Source: Thiothrix winogradskyi | GTDB taxonomy: Bacteria; Pseudomonadota; Gammaproteobacteria; Thiotrichales; Thiotrichaceae | Assembly (NCBI RefSeq): GCF_021650935.1 | Contig: NZ_CP091244.1 | Coordinates: forward strand, 434,001-498,000 | Reading direction: 5' to 3' | DNA length: 64,000 nucleotides | In this document: positions 45,463 through 53,609 of the stretch, piece after piece | Layout: each line of letters begins with the position of its first letter | How positions within the stretch are numbered: the stretch's first letter is position 1 | Notes under the pieces: model-generated | The model's database searches: none | The model's input: only the letters and a program-made list of their open reading frames with translations | Told to the model about the DNA's origin: nothing | Made by a program: the position numbers and the translations under genes

Positions 45463-46635
45463 ATGGACATTACGCTGAAAAACTTGGGACCAATCCAAGA
45501 GGCAAATTTCACCGTAGGTGATTTAACAGTCATCTGCGGGCGTAATAATACAGGAAAGACTTACATTACTTACGCTACTTATGGATTTCTAGATTACTGG
45601 CATAGTGGATGGCCAGAGGTGTCGCCCATCCCTGGCTTTGACATGCATCCATTAGAAACATACGCTCGCCGCTTATTACATGTTGCCTGTATGGAATATA
45701 GCAGCAATTGGATTTCAAAAATATTTGTGGGCGGAAAAAATAAATTTAAAAACAGCACTTTCTATTTAGATGATGATATTTATGAAACACCTTCTGTTAA
45801 ATCAAAAAATGTTAAGACACTACCCAACGTCTTTATTGCGAGTGCAGAACGCACTGGTGCAGCACTATTCCAGCGTGAAGTAGATTTTACGAGAAGTCGT
45901 TTGATCGACATCCTCAAGGAAACGAATGTTAATCCTCAGCAGTTATTAGGACACTTTACGGCTGAATACCCCCTCCCCGTAAAACACAACATTGATTTTA
46001 TTCGTGACTTGCCAAATATTGTCAACAAACAGAGTATATTTACGCAAGAACATCCTGAAGTATTGCAAGCTTTTGACGATATTGCAGGTGGAGAGTATGC
46101 AATCAATACAGCAGGAGGGATAAGCTATAGCCCTAGCAATCAACCCGAATTAAATCTTTCATTAGCAGAAAGTTCTAGTACTGTACGTTCTTTAGTCGAA
46201 ATCGGTTTTTATTTACGTCACCTTGCCCAGAAAGGTGATTTGTTGATGGTAGATGAACCAGAACTAAATCTCCATCCAGAAAACCAACGTAAAATAGCCC
46301 GTTTATTTGCTATGTTAGTCAATCACGGTATTCGTGTATTTATTACAACGCACAGTGATTATATTATTAAAGAGTTTAACACCCTGCTATTACTCAATAA
46401 ATCTGATGAACGTTTACAGGCATTAGCCCAGCGAGAAGGTTATCAGCCGACTGAGTTGCTAAAGCCAGAACAATTAAACGTTTACATGACGACTGTTGAT
46501 GAGCGAGTGACAGACAAAATAAGTTACACACTCATCCCTGCCAAAATCACCAGTGACAGTGGTATTGAGCTAACCTCTTTCAATGACACCATTGAAGACA
46601 TGAACCGTCTGCAAGATGAAATTGTTTGGGGATAA
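45463..46635 (+). CDS. AAA-family (OLD/ABC-like) ATPase of a two-gene defence candidate
   Basis: 390 residues. The N terminus (MDITLKNLGPIQEANFTVGD) and Walker A GRNNTGKT are of the SMC/RecF-like AAA15 type. Walker B is LLMVDEPELNLHPENQ and the H-loop TTHSDYIIKEF. The product lacks a fused TOPRIM or nuclease domain. The next gene starts three bases after its stop and encodes a PD-(D/E)XK-like protein. ATPase plus small nuclease pairs of this design are common in phage defence; I do not match it to a named system. Confidence 0.85.
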   Translation: MDITLKNLGPIQEANFTVGDLTVICGRNNTGKTYITYATYGFLDYWHSGWPEVSPIPGFDMHPLETYARRLLHVACMEYSSNWISKIFVGGKNKFKNSTFYLDDDIYETPSVKSKNVKTLPNVFIASAERTGAALFQREVDFTRSRLIDILKETNVNPQQLLGHFTAEYPLPVKHNIDFIRDLPNIVNKQSIFTQEHPEVLQAFDDIAGGEYAINTAGGISYSPSNQPELNLSLAESSSTVRSLVEIGFYLRHLAQKGDLLMVDEPELNLHPENQRKIARLFAMLVNHGIRVFITTHSDYIIKEFNTLLLLNKSDERLQALAQREGYQPTELLKPEQLNVYMTTVDERVTDKISYTLIPAKITSDSGIELTSFNDTIEDMNRLQDEIVWG

Positions 46636-46638
46636 GTT

Positions 46639-47190
46639 ATGTCTGATACATCTGTGTTACAACGTATGCTACAACCTAGCATTTTGATTTCTTTAGAGAA
46701 TCACTATGAAAGCAAAAAAGTCATATTGATTGAAAACCAGTCCCCTGACTCCTTTATTGAAATTCACAAAATTCCCGCTGATGCACTGGTTATTGATTTA
46801 GACAGAGCATTCAATAATCAGGGGTTATTTCAAGGTAAATCAGGCGAATGCAAACGCGCTGATTACGTGATCATCTCTGAACAAGAGAAAAAAGTACTTT
46901 TCATTGAAATGAAACGTAGCAACGCTCCGGCTGTAGACATTGTAAATCAATTAAAAGGTGCATTATGCGCATTTGAATATTGCCAAATTATCGGACGTGA
47001 GTTTTTTCAGGAGCGTGATTTCCTTGCACAATATCAGAAGCGTTTTATCTCTGTCAGACACACTGGGGGAACAAAACAAAAAACAGAAATCGAGCAAACC
47101 GCGCCACAGGGGGAACGACATAACAATCCCGGTTATCCATTAAGAATCAGTTGGGCAAAGTGTATACAGTTCAAGAAAATTGCCTGTTGA
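46639..47190 (+). CDS. PD-(D/E)XK-like nuclease partner of the AAA ATPase
   Basis: 183 residues. The core ADYVIISEQEKKVLFIEMKR has the D-(x)n-ExK pattern of restriction-type nucleases; a helix with the QLKGALCAFEYC sequence follows. The C-terminal 40 residues are polar, with no recognisable fold. It lies immediately downstream of the ATPase, likely as one translation unit. Catalytic residues appear intact, so it is probably the effector. Confidence 0.68.
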   Translation: MSDTSVLQRMLQPSILISLENHYESKKVILIENQSPDSFIEIHKIPADALVIDLDRAFNNQGLFQGKSGECKRADYVIISEQEKKVLFIEMKRSNAPAVDIVNQLKGALCAFEYCQIIGREFFQERDFLAQYQKRFISVRHTGGTKQKTEIEQTAPQGERHNNPGYPLRISWAKCIQFKKIAC

Positions 47191-47288
47191 CTGTTATTTT
47201 CTCATTTTTATGGCATTCAACCGCGCTTGAACCCCCATACATACAAGGCATATGCTAACCTCAAAGTTCCAAATAAGAGGGTATCGCC

Positions 47289-47510
47289 ATGACTGCCATA
47301 GCCGCCAGATTATGCAAAAACGGACAAAGCCAAGCCGTCCGCATCCCACGCATTTTCCAGTTTGAAGGTATTAATGAAGTGCTGATTCGGCGCGAAGGCG
47401 ATACGCTCATTATCACGCCCAAGCGCAAAAGCTGGACATCGTTTGCCGAGATCCCCAGTGCCGACGATGATTTCATGGCAGAACGCCCTCACATCGCCAC
47501 CCATGACTGA
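47289..47510 (+). CDS. vapB: VapB-type antitoxin, orphan
   Basis: 73 residues with the AbrB/SpoVT fold sequence AARLCKNGQSQAVRIPRIFQF and EGDTLIITPKRKSW, as in VapB/MvpT-type antitoxins. No VapC gene follows; the next gene is on the opposite strand and overlaps its 3' end by 22 bp. It may act on another VapC or be a relic. Confidence 0.85.
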   Translation: MTAIAARLCKNGQSQAVRIPRIFQFEGINEVLIRREGDTLIITPKRKSWTSFAEIPSADDDFMAERPHIATHD

Positions 47511-47848
47511 AAACCCGGAATGCCCAGCACAAACCAGAGCATGAACAACAGCAGCACCAACCAAAACAGCACTGGCTTACTAAAAATCCCCAGCGCTGCA
47601 AATGACGGGTCTTTATCGTCGCTCGAAACACTACCCACTGACGTGCTGTCATATTCAGCCACCACCGCCAACGCTTCGTCGTATTGCTGCTCGCTGACCA
47701 GCACCCGTGCGAAATCATGCACAGCCGCATCGCCTACCGCCGATTGCAAGTAACGACCACCCACTTCCGCCTCAATTCCGCGACTCTGCAACATTCCTGC
47801 GACAATATCAGCCTCGATTAAATTGGCAGCACGATAAACTATTTTCAT
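47489..47848 (-). CDS. DUF2007 domain membrane protein
   Basis: 119 residues. The N-terminal 70 residues fit the DUF2007 putative signal-transducing fold (VYRAANLIEADIVAGMLQSRGIEAEVGG, then RVLVSEQQYDEALAVVAEYD). A serine-rich linker and one C-terminal transmembrane helix (VLFWLVLLLFMLWFVLGI) follow. It lies 9 bp after msrBA on the same strand, probably in one transcript. Confidence 0.82.
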   Translation of the reverse strand: MKIVYRAANLIEADIVAGMLQSRGIEAEVGGRYLQSAVGDAAVHDFARVLVSEQQYDEALAVVAEYDSTSVGSVSSDDKDPSFAALGIFSKPVLFWLVLLLFMLWFVLGIPGFQSWVAM

Positions 47849-47857
47849 AGAAACGCT

Positions 47858-48829
47858 TCATTTGGTCAGTTTTGCTCGGAACTTTTCGCGGAATTTACGC
47901 AGTTTTGGGCTAATGACTATTTGGCAATAGCCCGCGCCTTCATTCAGATTGTAATAGTCTTGATGGTAATCTTCTGCTTGGTAGAACTGGGTAAAGTCGG
48001 CAATCTCGGTCACGATTGGGGCGTTGAATTCCGGCTGTAACGCTTTGAGGACTTCTGCCGCCACCTGTTTTTGCGTGGCATCATGGGTGAAAATCACGCT
48101 GCGGTACTGGGTTCCTTTGTCCGCACCTTGGCGGTTCAAGGTGGTCGGGTCATGGGTTTCTAGGTGAATTTCCAGCAAATCGCGGTAGCTGATGACAGTC
48201 GGGTCAAACAACACCTGAATCACTTCCGCGTGACCCGTCGAACCGTTGCAAACCTGCCGGTAGTTGGGGTTGTCCACCTGCCCGCCGCTGTAACCGCTTA
48301 CTGCCGAATGCACGCCCGCCAGTTCGCGGAACATCGCCTCGGTACACCAGAAACAGCCGCCGCCGAACGTAGCTGTTTCCAGTTCCACCGTCACTTTTTG
48401 CAGGGCGACCGCATTCATGCAGTAACGCAAACCGCTGGGTGCGGGGCCATCAGGGAACACATGCCCCAGATGCGCTTCGCAGGTATTGCAGGTAGTTTCG
48501 ACACGCGTCATGCCGTGCGAACGGTCAGCATGGTAGGCAATCGCATTGGGCGTGACCGGCTGGGTAAACGAAGGCCAGCCCGTGCCCGACTCAAATTTTT
48601 CACTGGCATCAAACAGCAGCGTGCCACAGCAGACACAGCTATACAGCCCCGGCTCAAACAGATTGCACATGCCGGAACTGAACGGGCGCTCGGTTCCCTT
48701 GTTGCGGGTAACGTGGTACGCCTCTGCGCTCAATTGCGCCCGCCACTCGGCATCCGTTTTCCTGACCGTGCGTTCAGGGGCGGGATTACCCGTATCCGCA
48801 AAGCGAATCACATCATTCCAATTAAGCAT
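47858..48829 (-). CDS. msrBA: Fused peptide-methionine sulfoxide reductase MsrB-MsrA
   Basis: 323 residues repairing both epimers of methionine sulfoxide. MsrB comes first: CVCC and CNTC zinc pairs and the catalytic Cys in GLRYCMNAVAL. MsrA follows from about residue 150, with GGCFWCTEAMF carrying its nucleophile and GAGYCQIVI near the end for resolution. The order B-A is the less usual of the two fusions. No signal peptide, so cytoplasmic. Confidence 0.95.
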   Translation of the reverse strand: MLNWNDVIRFADTGNPAPERTVRKTDAEWRAQLSAEAYHVTRNKGTERPFSSGMCNLFEPGLYSCVCCGTLLFDASEKFESGTGWPSFTQPVTPNAIAYHADRSHGMTRVETTCNTCEAHLGHVFPDGPAPSGLRYCMNAVALQKVTVELETATFGGGCFWCTEAMFRELAGVHSAVSGYSGGQVDNPNYRQVCNGSTGHAEVIQVLFDPTVISYRDLLEIHLETHDPTTLNRQGADKGTQYRSVIFTHDATQKQVAAEVLKALQPEFNAPIVTEIADFTQFYQAEDYHQDYYNLNEGAGYCQIVISPKLRKFREKFRAKLTK

Positions 48830-48968
48830 GTCGGCGTACTCCTTGAATGTAGACCTGTAGTTTTCTACAGCTTATCCCGAAACACAAAATACACTGTTCC
48901 CAGCAGGCATAACATTGCCCATCAGTTTACACTAAGGCTTCGATCAACGGTGTGCGGAAAAAGTCCCG

Positions 48969-49808
48969 ATGAACATTCTACTCACAGGTGCAAGCGGCTT
49001 TATCGGTCATCACCTTGCGCAAGCGTTAACCGCTGGGGGACATCAGGTCATGCCGGTTTCGCGCCGTAATGGGCAGGATATGCAAACCCTGTTAACGCCG
49101 GAGGCGTGGCTACCCCTTTTGCAAGGTGTGGATGCGGTGATCAATAGCGTGGGCATTATTGCTGAAACCCGTGGGCAAACCTTTGAAAAACTGCATCACC
49201 GCGCCCCAGCAGCGTTATTTTGGGCGTGTGAACAGGCGGGGATTCGTCGCATGGTGCAAATTTCCGCCTTGGGTGCGGATGCACAGGCGTTTACCCCGTA
49301 CCAGTTAAGCAAGTACGCGGCAGATGAGGTATTGCGCCGCTTGCCGCTGGAAGGGGTGGTGTTGCGCCCTTCGCTGGTTTACGGGCAAGGCGGGGCAAGC
49401 ATGGCATTGTTCCAACGCCTTGCCCGTTTGCCAGTGATTCCGCTGGTCGGCGATGGGCAATACCGGGTGCAACCCGTGCACATTAGCGATGTGGTGGCAA
49501 CCGTGTTCCAGTGTTTGCAGGCACTTCCGGCGCAACGCACCTTGGATGTGGTGGGTGCGCAGCCGTTGACGTTCGTGGAATGGTTGCAACAGTTGCGCCG
49601 TGCTGCCGGTAAACGTCCTGCCCCCACGCTGGCGATTCCGTTTGCCGCAGTCATGGCAAGTGCGCACGTCGGGCGATTCGTTATGCCGCTGTTGCACCCG
49701 GATAATTTACGCATGTTACAACGCGGCAATGTCGCTGACGTAGCGCCGTTGGTGGCGTTTTTGGGCAGGATGCCGCTGAGTGTGGAGGAAGGCTTATGCT
49801 ATATCTGA
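48969..49808 (+). CDS. NAD(P)-binding atypical SDR / epimerase-like protein
   Basis: 279 residues with an N-terminal Rossmann motif TGASGFIGHHLAQAL and a YxxxK-type active site in TPYQLSKYAADEVLR. It resembles the NDUFA9-like atypical short-chain dehydrogenases. It overlaps the downstream DUF2269 gene by 13 bp and is followed by DUF4166. These three families often occur together and may act on membrane lipid or quinone derivatives; that role is uncertain. Confidence 0.88.
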   Translation: MNILLTGASGFIGHHLAQALTAGGHQVMPVSRRNGQDMQTLLTPEAWLPLLQGVDAVINSVGIIAETRGQTFEKLHHRAPAALFWACEQAGIRRMVQISALGADAQAFTPYQLSKYAADEVLRRLPLEGVVLRPSLVYGQGGASMALFQRLARLPVIPLVGDGQYRVQPVHISDVVATVFQCLQALPAQRTLDVVGAQPLTFVEWLQQLRRAAGKRPAPTLAIPFAAVMASAHVGRFVMPLLHPDNLRMLQRGNVADVAPLVAFLGRMPLSVEEGLCYI

Positions 49809-50269
49809 GTTTGAAATACTTGCACATTTTGAGCATGGTGCTGCTGTTTGGAACGGGTTTGGGCAGTGCGTTCTATAAGTGGATGGCGGATCGTAGCGGC
49901 AATCTGGCACACATCGCGGTGGTCAATCGCCATGTGGTGCTGGCAGATTGGATTTTCACCACACCGACGGTAATTTTCCAGCCGTTGAGCGGGTTGGGGA
50001 TGGTGTATCTGCTGGGTTTGCCGCTGGCAACGCCGTGGATTGCGCTCAGCCTTGCTCTGTATGTCATTGCGGGTGTGTGCTGGTTGCCGGTGGTGTGGCT
50101 GCAAATTCAGATGCGCAACCTTGCCGACGCCGCACTCATTTCCCAAACCGTGTTGCCTGCGCAATACTGGCACTATGCACGCCTCTGGTTCTGGCTGGGT
50201 GTACCGGCGTTTATCGCGATGATGCTGGTGGTGTTCCTGATGGTATTCAAAACAAATTTCGGAGACTGA
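49796..50269 (+). CDS. DUF2269 integral membrane protein
   Basis: 157 residues with four transmembrane helices. Family features are YLSLKYLHILSMVLLFGTGLGSAF at the start and histidines in KYLHIL and VVNRHVVLADW, which may bind a cofactor. It is translationally coupled to the SDR gene by overlap and lies one base before the DUF4166 gene. Confidence 0.86.
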   Translation: MLYLSLKYLHILSMVLLFGTGLGSAFYKWMADRSGNLAHIAVVNRHVVLADWIFTTPTVIFQPLSGLGMVYLLGLPLATPWIALSLALYVIAGVCWLPVVWLQIQMRNLADAALISQTVLPAQYWHYARLWFWLGVPAFIAMMLVVFLMVFKTNFGD

Positions 50270-50270
50270 G

Positions 50271-50864
50271 ATGGACACAAACACACGCAAACCCTTGATG
50301 CAGCAAGCCCTTGGCGCACAGTGGGAACAATTGCCGCCCACCTTGCAGGCACATTACCAGCACGACCCCAATACCGAGGTTGGTGAACTGGATATTGAAT
50401 ATCCGGGCTTTATGCAGCCCTACCTCAGCTTCATGCGCTTGCTGGGGGCGCTGGTTAACCGGCGCGGCAAAGCCGTTCCGATCACGGTAGAGACTTGGAT
50501 GGAGGGCAGTATCCAACGCTGGAAACGCACCCTGCACTTTCCCGATGGGCAGGAAATCCTGTTCAACAGCGTCTGTGTGTACGCGGGCGGTAATGAATTG
50601 ATCGAGTACATCAATCCTTTCGTGGGGATGCGCATGGCGGTCACGGTGAAAGACGGCAAGTTGAACTACGCGGGCAGGCATTACGTGCTGAAGCTGGGCA
50701 GCGTGCTGCTGCCTATCCCCGAATGGCTGGTGCTGGGGCATACCACCGTCGTGGAAACGGCGCTGGATAACGCCAACTTTGCGATGGATTTTCGGCTGAC
50801 GCATCCGTGGTTTGGGGAAGTTTATCGGTATGCTGGGAAGTTTCGGACGAAATCATTAGCCTGA
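50271..50864 (+). CDS. DUF4166 domain protein
   Basis: 197 residues, soluble, with the family features LGAQWEQLPPTLQAHY near the start, and GNELIEYINPFVGMRM and HPWFGEVYRYAGKF towards the end. The ATG follows GGAGACTGAG. It is the third gene of an SDR-DUF2269-DUF4166 operon. Biochemical function is unknown. Confidence 0.86.
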   Translation: MDTNTRKPLMQQALGAQWEQLPPTLQAHYQHDPNTEVGELDIEYPGFMQPYLSFMRLLGALVNRRGKAVPITVETWMEGSIQRWKRTLHFPDGQEILFNSVCVYAGGNELIEYINPFVGMRMAVTVKDGKLNYAGRHYVLKLGSVLLPIPEWLVLGHTTVVETALDNANFAMDFRLTHPWFGEVYRYAGKFRTKSLA

Positions 50865-50894
50865 AACTGAAACCACTGCACTGCTGGTCTGAGT

Positions 50895-52148
50895 TCAAAG
50901 TCCAAGGGCAAGTCGGAAGCCACGGTGACAAGCACTGGAAATGGGATTGTGTCTTTCACGGTAAGCAGAACGCCCGCGCTCACAGCGGTGCAGCCACGAT
51001 CCACCTCGCACGATACGCATAGTGCCTGCTTGTGCCCCCCCCGGATTAGTAACAGGATACGCCGGATAATCACCATACCAATCCTGACACCATTCCCATA
51101 CATTGCCGTGCATTTCGTATAAGCCCCAAGCGTTGGCGGGAAATGACTTGACTGAAACGGTTCTTTGCCGACTCAAGCCTATCTTGCCATTAGTGCAAGG
51201 ATATCTACCGTTGTAGTTAACTTGTCGGGGCGTAATATTGTCACCGAAAGAAAACGGGGTATTAGTTCCAGCACGGCAGGCATATTCCCATTCCGCTTCA
51301 GTCGGAAGACGTGCATTCACTCCAGAAAGGCGGGTATTCAATTTTCTCAGGAACGTCTGAGTATCCTCCCAGCTTACTTTCTCTACAGGATTATTAGCAT
51401 CATCAGTAAAATGAGCAGGATTATTATCCAGTACCGCAGTCCATAGAAATTGCGTACAAGCAGTATCGGCTAACCAAAAACCTTTCATCAGCGTCACCTG
51501 ATGCAGGGTTTCATCACTGAAATATTCCTGCTCGGATTCTGGCGACCCCATCCAGAACGTCCCCGGCTCAATCCAGCGAAACTTCTGGGTAATGCCTTTC
51601 ACCACCAAATCCGCGTAACGCCCGTATTGATCATGCCCTGCATCGTTTGCCCACACGGGGATTTCCCTCACCCCAACCCCTCTCCCAGAGGTAGAGGGGC
51701 TAAGAGAGAGTATTTCTTGCTCCCCCTCTACCTCTGGGAGAGGGGGCTGGGGGGTGAGGGTTCTTCCCACATGATGCCCAAGCGCCCCCAACAACAAACT
51801 CCAATCCACCGCCCCGCAAAAATCCAAGCTCTGCAAATGCCGCAACCACAACGGATACCGCACTTTCTCCGCCAGCACCGGAATCACCGGAATGCCGATT
51901 TCCTCCGCCATGCTGACTTCGTTATGCACCCACTTGGACGTGCGCACTTTCTCAGAAACCACCAGCACCATCACATCGCTGCTTTCGAGTTCAAACTCTA
52001 GCTTGTGATACCACACATCACCGGGTTTCAACCCAATCACATCACGGAACACAGCAAAGCCAGCCGCCTGCAACTGCTGCTGAATTTCGGTAGCAAGGTT
52101 TTCACCGTAGCTGCCATCGCGGGCATAACTGATAAAGGCTTTGGGCAT
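50895..52148 (-). CDS. TIR domain fused to a formylglycine-generating-enzyme-like domain
   Basis: 417 residues from the ATG at 52148, where the TIR fold begins (MPKAFISYARDGSYGENLAT). The glutamate E77 in SKWVHNEV is placed like the catalytic Glu of NAD-cleaving TIR domains. After residue 150 a linker contains an in-frame palindromic repeat pair. The C-terminal 230 residues form an FGE-sulfatase/SUMF1-like domain (FRWIEPGTFWMGSPESE, RLPTEAEWEYACRAG, MHGNVWEWCQDW, RIVRGGSWLH). TIR-FGE fusions are seen in several bacteria and probably signal or sense stress; whether the FGE part is catalytic here is open. Confidence 0.87.
   Translation of the reverse strand: MPKAFISYARDGSYGENLATEIQQQLQAAGFAVFRDVIGLKPGDVWYHKLEFELESSDVMVLVVSEKVRTSKWVHNEVSMAEEIGIPVIPVLAEKVRYPLWLRHLQSLDFCGAVDWSLLLGALGHHVGRTLTPQPPLPEVEGEQEILSLSPSTSGRGVGVREIPVWANDAGHDQYGRYADLVVKGITQKFRWIEPGTFWMGSPESEQEYFSDETLHQVTLMKGFWLADTACTQFLWTAVLDNNPAHFTDDANNPVEKVSWEDTQTFLRKLNTRLSGVNARLPTEAEWEYACRAGTNTPFSFGDNITPRQVNYNGRYPCTNGKIGLSRQRTVSVKSFPANAWGLYEMHGNVWEWCQDWYGDYPAYPVTNPGGAQAGTMRIVRGGSWLHRCERGRSAYRERHNPISSACHRGFRLALGL
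51665..51760. repeat. Inverted pair of palindromic repeats inside the TIR-FGE gene
   Basis: A CCCTCACCCCAACCCCTCTC...GTAGAGGGG unit (51665-51699) and its inverted copy (51722-51760) flank about 20 bp, so the region can fold into one long stem. The sequence is of the same family as in ureC. It is read in frame as a Pro/Glu/Ser/Gly-rich linker between the two domains. Confidence 0.85.
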
Positions 52149-52276
52149 GAGATAAAGGTCGGCTGATTGAAAGAAATGCTGCATTAATAGCAGACTAACG
52201 GCTGGATGTGAACGACCTTTGTACTTGCCAGCACCCAACAGCTTAGCTAAAGTTATGACTAACCAAGGGGCGAACC

Positions 52277-52504
52277 ATGCAAGTCAACATCCACGAAGCC
52301 AAAACCCAGCTTTCCCACCTCATACAATGCGTGCTGAACGGAGAGGAAGTCATCATTGCCCGCAATAATCAGCCCGTGGTGCGCCTGCAAGCACTCACCA
52401 AGCCCCCCGCCAAGCGCAAGCTCGGTTCACTACGCGGCTTGGTCAAACATATCGCTGATGATTTCGACGCACCGCTGGAGGATTTTCAGGAATACATGGC
52501 ATGA
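52277..52504 (+). CDS. Phd/YefM-type antitoxin
   Basis: 75 residues: MQVNIHEAKTQLSHLIQCVL, then GEEVIIARNNQPVVRL, the standard Phd/YefM N-terminal DNA-binding fold, and an acidic C terminus (DDFDAPLEDFQEYM) that would bind the toxin. The stop overlaps the toxin ATG by four bases. Like most such modules it probably represses its own promoter. Confidence 0.93.
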   Translation: MQVNIHEAKTQLSHLIQCVLNGEEVIIARNNQPVVRLQALTKPPAKRKLGSLRGLVKHIADDFDAPLEDFQEYMA

Positions 52505-52905
52505 GAGCATTATTGGATACGCATACCCTGCTATGGCTGGTTGATAACCCTGACAAACTGCCAGCCACCGTCACAGCCATCTGCGAAGACGAAAACAATG
52601 CCCTTTTCATCAGCATTGCCAGCTTCTGGGAACTCGCTATCAAGATGAGTCTCGGCAAAATCGAGCTGGGCGACAATGCATTGGCTCACCTGAAAACATG
52701 GTGCGATGACAACGCTGTCCAGCTTTTGCCGATCAGCCTGAACCACTGCCAACAGGTTCAAACCCTGCCGTTCCATCACCGTGCCCCGTTTGACCGCTTG
52801 CTGATTGCGCAGGCATTGTGCGATCAGTTGGTGCTGCTCAGTGCCGACGGGCATTTTGCTGATTACGGCGTTGATGTGATTTGGAAACATTCAAAGGATA
52901 CCTGA
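52501..52905 (+). CDS. vapC: PIN-domain toxin (VapC family)
   Basis: 134 residues, full length. The acidic active site is visible: D6 in LLDTHTLLWLV, E44-region in SIASFWELAIK, and the APFDRLLIAQAL Asp with SADGHFADYG near the end. Probably a site-specific ribonuclease neutralised by the Phd-type protein encoded just upstream. The only apparently complete toxin-antitoxin pair in the window. Confidence 0.93.
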   Translation: MRALLDTHTLLWLVDNPDKLPATVTAICEDENNALFISIASFWELAIKMSLGKIELGDNALAHLKTWCDDNAVQLLPISLNHCQQVQTLPFHHRAPFDRLLIAQALCDQLVLLSADGHFADYGVDVIWKHSKDT

Positions 52906-53030
52906 TGTCCACAACACTGATAGCCACTGCGCCCGAACAACTCTACACCCAAATCCGCGAACTTTTGCAGACTTTATCTGGCTTACCCAATTTCGCACGC
53001 AGTGAGTGCACAATTGACGTGGACACATGA
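52905..53030 (+). pseudogene. Possible 5' fragment of a DUF1016/YhcG-like gene
   Basis: Starts immediately after the vapC stop: MSTTLIATAPEQLYTQIREL and LQT. This resembles the first helix of YhcG-type nucleases (LYTQIRELLQ). The rest is lost at about 52975. The frame then runs through a palindromic repeat to a stop at 53028. Confidence 0.35.
52996..53028. repeat. 33-bp palindromic repeat, copy 1
   Basis: CACGCAGTGAGTGCAC followed by AATTGACGTGGACACAT, 29/33 identical to 55977-56009. With the bases just upstream, AATTTCGCAC can pair with GTGCACAATT. The two copies bracket the DUF4143 remnant, the reductase gene and purT. Confidence 0.6.
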
Positions 53031-53039
53031 CCGCGACTT

Positions 53040-53510
53040 TTAGCTGAAAATTTCTGCCACTGACGTATACGGCAACGCCTCAACCCCATCACTAAACGCC
53101 ATACGCTCACCGCTATACACCACATAGCGGCGCGTCAATGCTGCATTCGTGTCTGAAAACCGCTGCAAACCTTTCTTAAAGCTACTATTCCACGTCGCTG
53201 CCGCCTTGATTTCCACCCCCATCAATTGACTACCCGATTTGAACAGCAAGTCGATTTCATTGCCCTGGTAATCGCGGAAAAAGTACAAATTTGCCGTCAA
53301 ACCTTGGTTATAGCGTGTCTTCAACGCCTCCAACACCACCAGATTTTCAAACAAGCTACCCATGAGTGGGTCACGCGCTACTTGCGCGGCTTTTTCAATA
53401 TCCAGCAAATAACTCAGCAAACCGGTATCGGTAAAATAATATTTGGGTGATTTAATCACACGCTTGCCAAAGTTTTCAAAATACGGCGGCAATATCCGTG
53501 GTGGATATAC
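53040..53510 (-). pseudogene. C-terminal half of a DUF4143 AAA-like protein
   Basis: 150 residues of the DUF4143 end: PPYFENFGKRVIKSPKYYFTD, LLSYLLDIEKAAQVA, GSLFENLVVLEALK, FFRDYQGNEIDLLFKSG and MGVEIKAA. The last two carry the D-ExK residues of the nuclease-like DUF4143 domain. The N-terminal ATPase half (Walker A) is absent; homology stops near 53510. It may be expressed from an internal start, but is probably a relic. Confidence 0.78.
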
Positions 53511-53609
53511 TCCGCAAAATCATCGAAACGAATCCCTGCCGCCGTCAATTCCGCTATCTGAATATCTGGAGTTCAACTCCGATATTTCACGAAACACTAG
53601 CCACCAACC

